Of a DNA stretch of 21,502 nucleotides, positions 17,013 to 21,502 are shown one piece after another; positions within the stretch are counted from its first letter, which is position 1, and each line of letters opens with the position of its first letter. The notes under the pieces are model-generated. The model saw only the letters and a program-made list of their open reading frames with translations, made no database searches and had not been told where the DNA came from. Source of the DNA: Prevotella sp. CAG:1031 (GTDB lineage Bacteria; Bacteroidota; Bacteroidia; Bacteroidales; Muribaculaceae); NCBI GenBank assembly GCA_000431215.1, contig HF985605.1, forward strand, positions 42,811 to 64,312. The letters are read 5' to 3'. Made by a program: the position numbers and the translations under genes.

Positions 17013-17137
17013 ATGATTTTCCGCCCTGAATGTGGCCGCGTGCCTTTGGCACGCTTCTAAGGCGTTGCGGTATAACATGCTTTCTGGCAGGCTTTTGAGG
17101 CGTGCCAAAGGCACGCGGCTACTCTTTGTCGGAAATA
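17013..17137. repeat. Full repeat copy with paired inverted hairpins (BIME-like)
   Basis: A 20-bp perfect inverted repeat (17035-17054 and 17100-17119) encloses 45 bases. Each arm is itself a hairpin, GCGTGCC-TTT-GGCACGC on the left and GCGTGCC-AAA-GGCACGC on the right. This resembles the inverted-pair layout of REP/BIME elements. Its outer parts match the shorter copy at 16552-16596. Confidence 0.6.
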
Positions 17138-17180
17138 TCGACTCGAAAAGACACGCAATATACGTAATTTTGTCGAATCA

Positions 17181-17225
17181 ACTATTTTTAACTTTAGGAG
17201 GGGTAAAATTTTACCTAATTTTGCG
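17181..17225 (+). promoter_or_regulatory. Promoter block for the 17535 gene, shared with the FN3 secreted gene
   Basis: Contains TTTA (17193-17196) in the -33 position, GGAGGGG, the 12-bp palindrome GTAAAATTTTAC (17203-17214), and TAATTTTG (17216-17223) as the -7 box; the spacer is 19 bases. About 39 of 46 aligned columns are identical to the minus-strand block 5742-5697. The predicted start near 17230 would give a ~300-base leader. A second -7-like TAATTTTG at 17165-17172 has no matching -33 box. Confidence 0.6.
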
Positions 17226-17534
17226 GTGTACTAAATCCCTCCACAAGGTTTTAGCTTTCTGTTTTTGTAGAGATTATTTTTAGAGATTTATCATCGCTTA
17301 CTCAAGTATCGCAAGTCCGATCTGCTGAATCCGTATTGCAGTTTCTCCATATGAGCCACACAATCAGACAGATTGATTACGACAATGTGCGCTTCTTCGT
17401 CCGTCAGGCCGAAGACTTCTGCCTATTATAACTAATCGCCGACCGGCGACGCGAGACTTCTGTAGCCGACTGAACCCTATTCGACATATCCAAGAAAAAC
17501 GAAATATATTAACTACAACTTTAAATCAAAGAAT
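17226..17534 (+). other. Long 5' leader of the secreted repeat protein
   Basis: Around 300 bases between the putative promoter and ATG 17535. It holds a short open frame (17351-17431, 26 codons from ATG) with no recognisable product, a small CGCCG-AC-CGGCG hairpin around 17440-17451, and A/T-rich sequence just before the start codon. I recognise no riboswitch. It could be a regulatory leader, or an unrecognised nearer promoter may exist. Confidence 0.35.
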
Positions 17535-20500
17535 ATGAAACATTTAATTACTCGGCTACTGCTGGTAATGATATGCGCGTGCGCCATTCCGACGGCCGGA
17601 AACGCATTCACGCTTACCATTGCCGGAAATGCGAATTTCATGGACAGCAAGACTGTTCTGAGTCCGGAAGATTCATGGAATCCGAACTTTGTCACAGAAT
17701 CAATCAGCGGTGACACAGGCGACTTCTACTTCTGGGCAACCGGAAATTTCAAACTTTCTCAAGCAGACCCGGCTCCTACAGACTGGGAAACATTTAATAC
17801 TGATAAAGTATTCCAGATTACCGAAAGCACAATCAATTGGGACGGACGTGATGTAAGCAACCTCGGAACAGGCTGCAAATTCATCCATCTCCACATAGGT
17901 ACAGGCGGATCGAATTATGTTAATGTTCAGGACGAGCCTTTCGAAGGCCACGAGGGAGTCTGGTCTACAACACCTTTCGAGAAAGGCGAAACAATATATT
18001 ATTTCCCGAACGAAAAATTCAAATCGTCTGATGCCATTTTCCGTGCCGTCTTCAACGACGGAACCACTGTTTTATGCCAAACTGATGAGTATGACCCCGA
18101 CTATTATAAATTCACCATTCCCAAAAGCGGTCTAACGGCCGTCAAGATTGAGCGCGGAAAAGCTGATCAGAGTAACTGGTGGGGAAATTTTACAGCTGAA
18201 CTGAAGAGCAAAGACAAAGGCAGCAAAAACTGCATAACAATGGATCCGGACAATGGCAATAACTGGTCAAGCGCTCCCTCGTCATGGACTAACTACGTGC
18301 CTTTGACAGAATATCCTACATATGCATACTATTTTTGTTCGCGAAGCACCGAGAGCGAAGAATGGCAGTTGCAGACTCTCGTGCCCGAATACGGCAAATG
18401 CTCTTTCACCCGTTCAGATCTTTCCGGCAAGCAGTTCGCAATCAGAATGGATGTCAACGAAGAACAGAGATATTGGCTTATTCCGGCTACCGACATAGAC
18501 TTCACCACTACAAAATCTTATTCGCTGACATCTACCGCCACAACAAATAGCTGCACATTCCCTTCCGAAGCTCCTGAAAGCGACTATACATTTGTAATCG
18601 AATTCAACGGCAAAAAGCCTTCACGCCTGCGCGTCAACCCGACTGCTGCGGCCTATAACCAGACGCTGTTCGTCGGCATCGCAAGCTCGAACCGCCATCA
18701 GATACAATATAACGAAGACACCAAAACCTATGAGGACTATAAGTTCTATGTCAATCAGGAAGACCTCGACAATGACGGCGAATTCGGCTTCCGATTCTAC
18801 AGCGAGCCCAACGGCGGCGTATGGATGGGTAACAACGAATTCGGCAAAGTATTCGGCACCGACTTCAATTTCGACACTGAGATCACCACTTCGGGCATCA
18901 AGCGCTATTTCCTGAAAGAGACCGGCGCCTACGCTATAAACGTCAAGTCATACGTCCCCGAAACAAACACAGTTGTCTTCTCATTATCCAAGCTTGCTGA
19001 TGACGCATTCGTTACGCCGGAACTATATATCCATAAAACCGGAGACACCGGCCGCACAAGAATCGAGTCATCAGAAGGCAAATATAAACCTTTTAAAATC
19101 GAAAATGTAATCGCCGGCACCAAATTCTGCTTCTATTCAGCAGCGACCGACGGAAACAGAATGGGCCCGGTATATACCGCTGACCTCAATGTTGACACGG
19201 AAGGCACTCTGCCCTACACCACTATCGGCGCCGACCGCAACTTTAAACTTGCAGAAGCCGGCACATACATTATCAATGTATCGGAATATCTCGCCGACGA
19301 CAACAAGGTAACGTTCACCGTCACCAAGGAAGCCGATCCGTCGTTCACTGTTCCCACTACCCTCTATCTCCGCAACAGCAGAAACTGGGACGACACCCCC
19401 ATCGCAATGACACGTCAGGACGGCGCCGGCGACAATGACCGCAATACCTGCAAATTCTTTGCAGAAGTCGACTATAATGCTAACGAAGATTTCGCTTTCC
19501 ATTTCATCGAGAAAGAAGGAACAAACTGGTCAGATCGCGGGATAGTCTGCTATCCGGGCGGAACCGACAATACTCCCATTTCGGCCAACACTCCTGTAAA
19601 AATCAACAATGTAAGCTCTTGTACCAATGATCCCGGATCGGCATGGACATACAAATCGACCGAAGGAGGCAAGATCACAGTTTCGGTATATTTCAAGAAG
19701 AACGGCTACGCGACTGTCGAGGTCGTAGGCAATTCTGACAAGAACTACTACTTTATCGGCGACATGAACAACTGGTTCTCGAACGAGTTCGACGGCGATC
19801 TCGGCGGAAAAGACAAAAACGGCGAAACGATTGCCCGGGGTATCAACGCCACACGATGGGAAGCCGACAAAGACAACTGGAAACTCGAATATGTCGGCGA
19901 CGGATGGTATCGCTTCGACTCATTCCCCGGCAATCTCCTTTCAGGTCACTTCCAGATCGTCAGCAACGGCTCGTGGGAACTTAAAGACGGTAACGAGATC
20001 TATTCCCACGTTATTTACATCAATACTGAAGACGTTAAAGCCAACAAGATGTCGGACTACCGCGCGTTCAAAATGAACCGCATCACGCGCGAGGATATTA
20101 CCAAAGGCCGTGAATACCGCGTGCGCAAGCGCAGCGCGGACGTATCGGGCGGCTCGAACCTCGGAACACAGTGTAACGCCGTCGAGAATGCCGTATTCTG
20201 GTTCAACCCCGGCAACGATACCGAGGCTCCGCGCATCAGAATAACCGGCACTCCCAAAGACTACTTCATCTTCTATAATATGGAAGATGCCAAAGTCAAT
20301 CCCGACATGAAGAAATCGCCCAAAAACGGGACAGAAACAATCGAGTATTGGGTACGCGCAGCCATCAACTCCGGCAAGCCTAACACCAACAACTACTTCC
20401 TCGCCGGCATTGAATATGGCGACTATACTCTCCCGTTCTACGACATCAACGGCAACACGGGTGCCCACATGAACGTCAACGAAGGTATCGACCTCGCTCC

Positions 20501-21455
20501 CTACGACCTCAAGAGCATGACCGAACGCGAGCTGAACAACCTCTTCTTCAACAATAAGGATATTGTGAAATCGATTCTGAATGAAGGAAGGCTTCCCAAC
20601 GGACGCGATATCAAAGTTTACGACAAAGTCTGGATTGCCAAGGTCCCTTCGGGCTTCGAGAATCCCGCCGGAACGAAATACAATATGACGTTCAACAAGG
20701 CAATGACCGACGCCGACCGCAAGGCTACCCGCACTCTGACAACCCGCCACTATTATTTCTTCCCGCAACAGGCCGGCCTCCATGTCCATGTCAATATCGA
20801 GGAGATTCTCGCCGGAGACAAGGTTGAAAGCGCTAAAGTAGACTACCGCCTCTACAAGACCGACAACCAATATAACACCATCGCCATTCTCCACGGTTCT
20901 GACGTAACCGCCGAAGGCAACCGCAAAACAGAGATACTTCACAAAGTCGGAAGCGCTCTGCCGCGGACCAAGGATTCAGAAGCAACCAATAAAATCGGCT
21001 GGTATGAATGTAATAAACCCTGGAATGCTCCATCGAATATTGAGGGCAACTGGCGTGTAAGCTGGATAGGTGATGAGACAAAAGGCGCGCGCCGCGAGGT
21101 AGCCTACGACGACAACTCGGCGTTCGTGCAGTTCCGCCTCACAATAAAGATGAAACAGCCTGTATCGCGCGCCGCAGAAGGGGAAGGCGAAACTCAGGTT
21201 TACTATCTGCCCGAGCGCGTCGACGTTGCCAACGACGCCAACCACTACTGGTTCGAGAACAGCGACCTGTATGCGAAGCTCAAGGCCAGCGACCTCCCCG
21301 ACGGAGTTCTGACAGGCATCAGCGAGATCGTCGAGGACACCGACAACGGCCCCGCCGTCTACTATAACCTCCAGGGTGTCCGCGTCGACAATCCCACCGC
21401 CGGAAACATCTACATCAAAGTAACCCGCAAAGGCTCTGAAAAGATTCTCTTCTGA
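17535..21455 (+). CDS. Large secreted repeat protein with SusE/F-like modules and T9SS-like tail
   Basis: A 1306-residue exported protein. Residues 1-24 form a signal peptide ending GNA; the Cys residues in it do not make a good lipobox. From about 260 there are tandem beta-rich modules of 110-130 residues, starting near 260, 376 (TLFVGIASSN), 495 (PELYIHKTGD), 606 (TTLYLRNSRNW) and 737 (NYYFIGDMNNW). The linkers are visibly related: GAYAINVKSYVPETNTVVFS (about 464) and GTYIINVSEYLADDNKVTFT (about 575). The FIGDMNNW phrase resembles the SusE/SusF or CBM-like glycan-binding fold, so glycan binding is a tentative inference. Residues ~860-1250 are unrecognised. The tail (about 1257-1306: TGISEIVED, VYYNLQGVRV, basic end) is the same type as in the 3270-5600 protein. 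Codons such as TTA and TCA are common, unlike in the protease gene. It is monocistronic, with a hairpin at 21480-21502. Confidence 0.82.
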   Translation: MKHLITRLLLVMICACAIPTAGNAFTLTIAGNANFMDSKTVLSPEDSWNPNFVTESISGDTGDFYFWATGNFKLSQADPAPTDWETFNTDKVFQITESTINWDGRDVSNLGTGCKFIHLHIGTGGSNYVNVQDEPFEGHEGVWSTTPFEKGETIYYFPNEKFKSSDAIFRAVFNDGTTVLCQTDEYDPDYYKFTIPKSGLTAVKIERGKADQSNWWGNFTAELKSKDKGSKNCITMDPDNGNNWSSAPSSWTNYVPLTEYPTYAYYFCSRSTESEEWQLQTLVPEYGKCSFTRSDLSGKQFAIRMDVNEEQRYWLIPATDIDFTTTKSYSLTSTATTNSCTFPSEAPESDYTFVIEFNGKKPSRLRVNPTAAAYNQTLFVGIASSNRHQIQYNEDTKTYEDYKFYVNQEDLDNDGEFGFRFYSEPNGGVWMGNNEFGKVFGTDFNFDTEITTSGIKRYFLKETGAYAINVKSYVPETNTVVFSLSKLADDAFVTPELYIHKTGDTGRTRIESSEGKYKPFKIENVIAGTKFCFYSAATDGNRMGPVYTADLNVDTEGTLPYTTIGADRNFKLAEAGTYIINVSEYLADDNKVTFTVTKEADPSFTVPTTLYLRNSRNWDDTPIAMTRQDGAGDNDRNTCKFFAEVDYNANEDFAFHFIEKEGTNWSDRGIVCYPGGTDNTPISANTPVKINNVSSCTNDPGSAWTYKSTEGGKITVSVYFKKNGYATVEVVGNSDKNYYFIGDMNNWFSNEFDGDLGGKDKNGETIARGINATRWEADKDNWKLEYVGDGWYRFDSFPGNLLSGHFQIVSNGSWELKDGNEIYSHVIYINTEDVKANKMSDYRAFKMNRITREDITKGREYRVRKRSADVSGGSNLGTQCNAVENAVFWFNPGNDTEAPRIRITGTPKDYFIFYNMEDAKVNPDMKKSPKNGTETIEYWVRAAINSGKPNTNNYFLAGIEYGDYTLPFYDINGNTGAHMNVNEGIDLAPYDLKSMTERELNNLFFNNKDIVKSILNEGRLPNGRDIKVYDKVWIAKVPSGFENPAGTKYNMTFNKAMTDADRKATRTLTTRHYYFFPQQAGLHVHVNIEEILAGDKVESAKVDYRLYKTDNQYNTIAILHGSDVTAEGNRKTEILHKVGSALPRTKDSEATNKIGWYECNKPWNAPSNIEGNWRVSWIGDETKGARREVAYDDNSAFVQFRLTIKMKQPVSRAAEGEGETQVYYLPERVDVANDANHYWFENSDLYAKLKASDLPDGVLTGISEIVEDTDNGPAVYYNLQGVRVDNPTAGNIYIKVTRKGSEKILF

Positions 21456-21479
21456 TTCAGGCCCATCGACAAAAGAACC

Positions 21480-21502
21480 GGGCGCGCCTCAGTGGCGCGC
21501 CC
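21480..21502 (+). terminator. Hairpin terminator after the 17535 gene (at window edge)
   Basis: GGGCGCGCC (21480-21488) pairs perfectly with GGCGCGCCC (21494-21502) around TCAGT, 25 bases after the stop. The window ends at the last stem base, so a longer stem or a T-run cannot be seen. Confidence 0.65.

Noticed and set aside
16786..17052. 88-codon minus-strand ORF ending within the repeat cluster
   Set aside because: It consists of translated repeat sequence (dispersed repeat and GC-rich hairpins) with no domain; treated as a repeat artefact.
16439..17160. CRISPR array
   Set aside because: The repeats differ in sequence, are unevenly spaced, and are hairpin-type elements; there are no cas genes nearby.
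5697..17225. 11.5-kb invertible segment bounded by the two inverted promoter blocks
   Set aside because: The blocks are in inverted orientation, but they are imperfect, short and lack a nearby site-specific recombinase; shared regulation explains them better.
17351..17431. 26-codon ORF in the leader of the 17535 gene as a separate gene
   Set aside because: Too short and without recognisable features; mentioned only as part of the leader.

Overview
The window looks like part of a Bacteroidales chromosome, most likely a Muribaculaceae-type gut commensal; the family-level placement is inference. Supporting signs are three large exported proteins with type IX secretion (T9SS)-like C-terminal tails, a Bacteroidetes-only regulator architecture (propeller / triple-tyrosine / TM / coiled coil / LuxR-type HTH), Bacteroidetes promoter boxes (TTTG ... 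TANNTTTG), and no clear Shine-Dalgarno sequences. I see no rRNA, tRNA, CRISPR array, complete insertion sequence or phage gene.

Layout. Positions 2-1699 (+) hold the 3' part of a PgpH-type 7TM-HD phosphodiesterase (probably c-di-AMP), cut by the left window edge. It converges with a CstA-family transporter (1700-3127, -), and the two stop codons abut. A 30-bp perfect palindrome (terminator) separates CstA from a secreted fibronectin-III-like protein with a T9SS-like tail (3270-5600, -). Next comes a short repeat that abuts what appears to be a 5'-truncated sensor/regulator gene (5866-7710, +), followed after one base by a cytidylate-kinase-like gene (7712-8362, +). The centre is a 2587-residue secreted subtilisin-family (S8) protease (8615-16378, +) preceded by tandem promoters and an inverted repeat. 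A 1.1-kb gene-free stretch (16379-17534) holds a terminator hairpin, a cluster of REP/MITE-like hairpins and repeats, a promoter and a long leader. The window ends with a 1306-residue secreted repeat protein with a T9SS-like tail (17535-21455, +) and a terminal hairpin.

How the parts fit. Three of the seven genes encode large exported proteins that probably reach the surface or medium by T9SS. The two lower-GC cargo genes (3270-5600 and 17535-21455) share an almost identical ~46-bp promoter block: an A/T-rich lead-in, CTTTA, a G-run, a TAAAATTTT palindrome core and a TAATTTTGCG -7 box. They also share a distinct type of C-terminal tail. The protease uses a different, tandem promoter with a TTGAC-type inverted repeat and a classical T9SS type A tail. 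The shared promoter block, whose G-run lies inside the -33/-7 spacer, is the most interesting signal here and suggests a co-regulated, possibly phase-variable, set of surface proteins. The repeat beside the truncated regulator recurs in the 16.4-17.2 kb repeat cluster, which suggests repeat-associated rearrangement.
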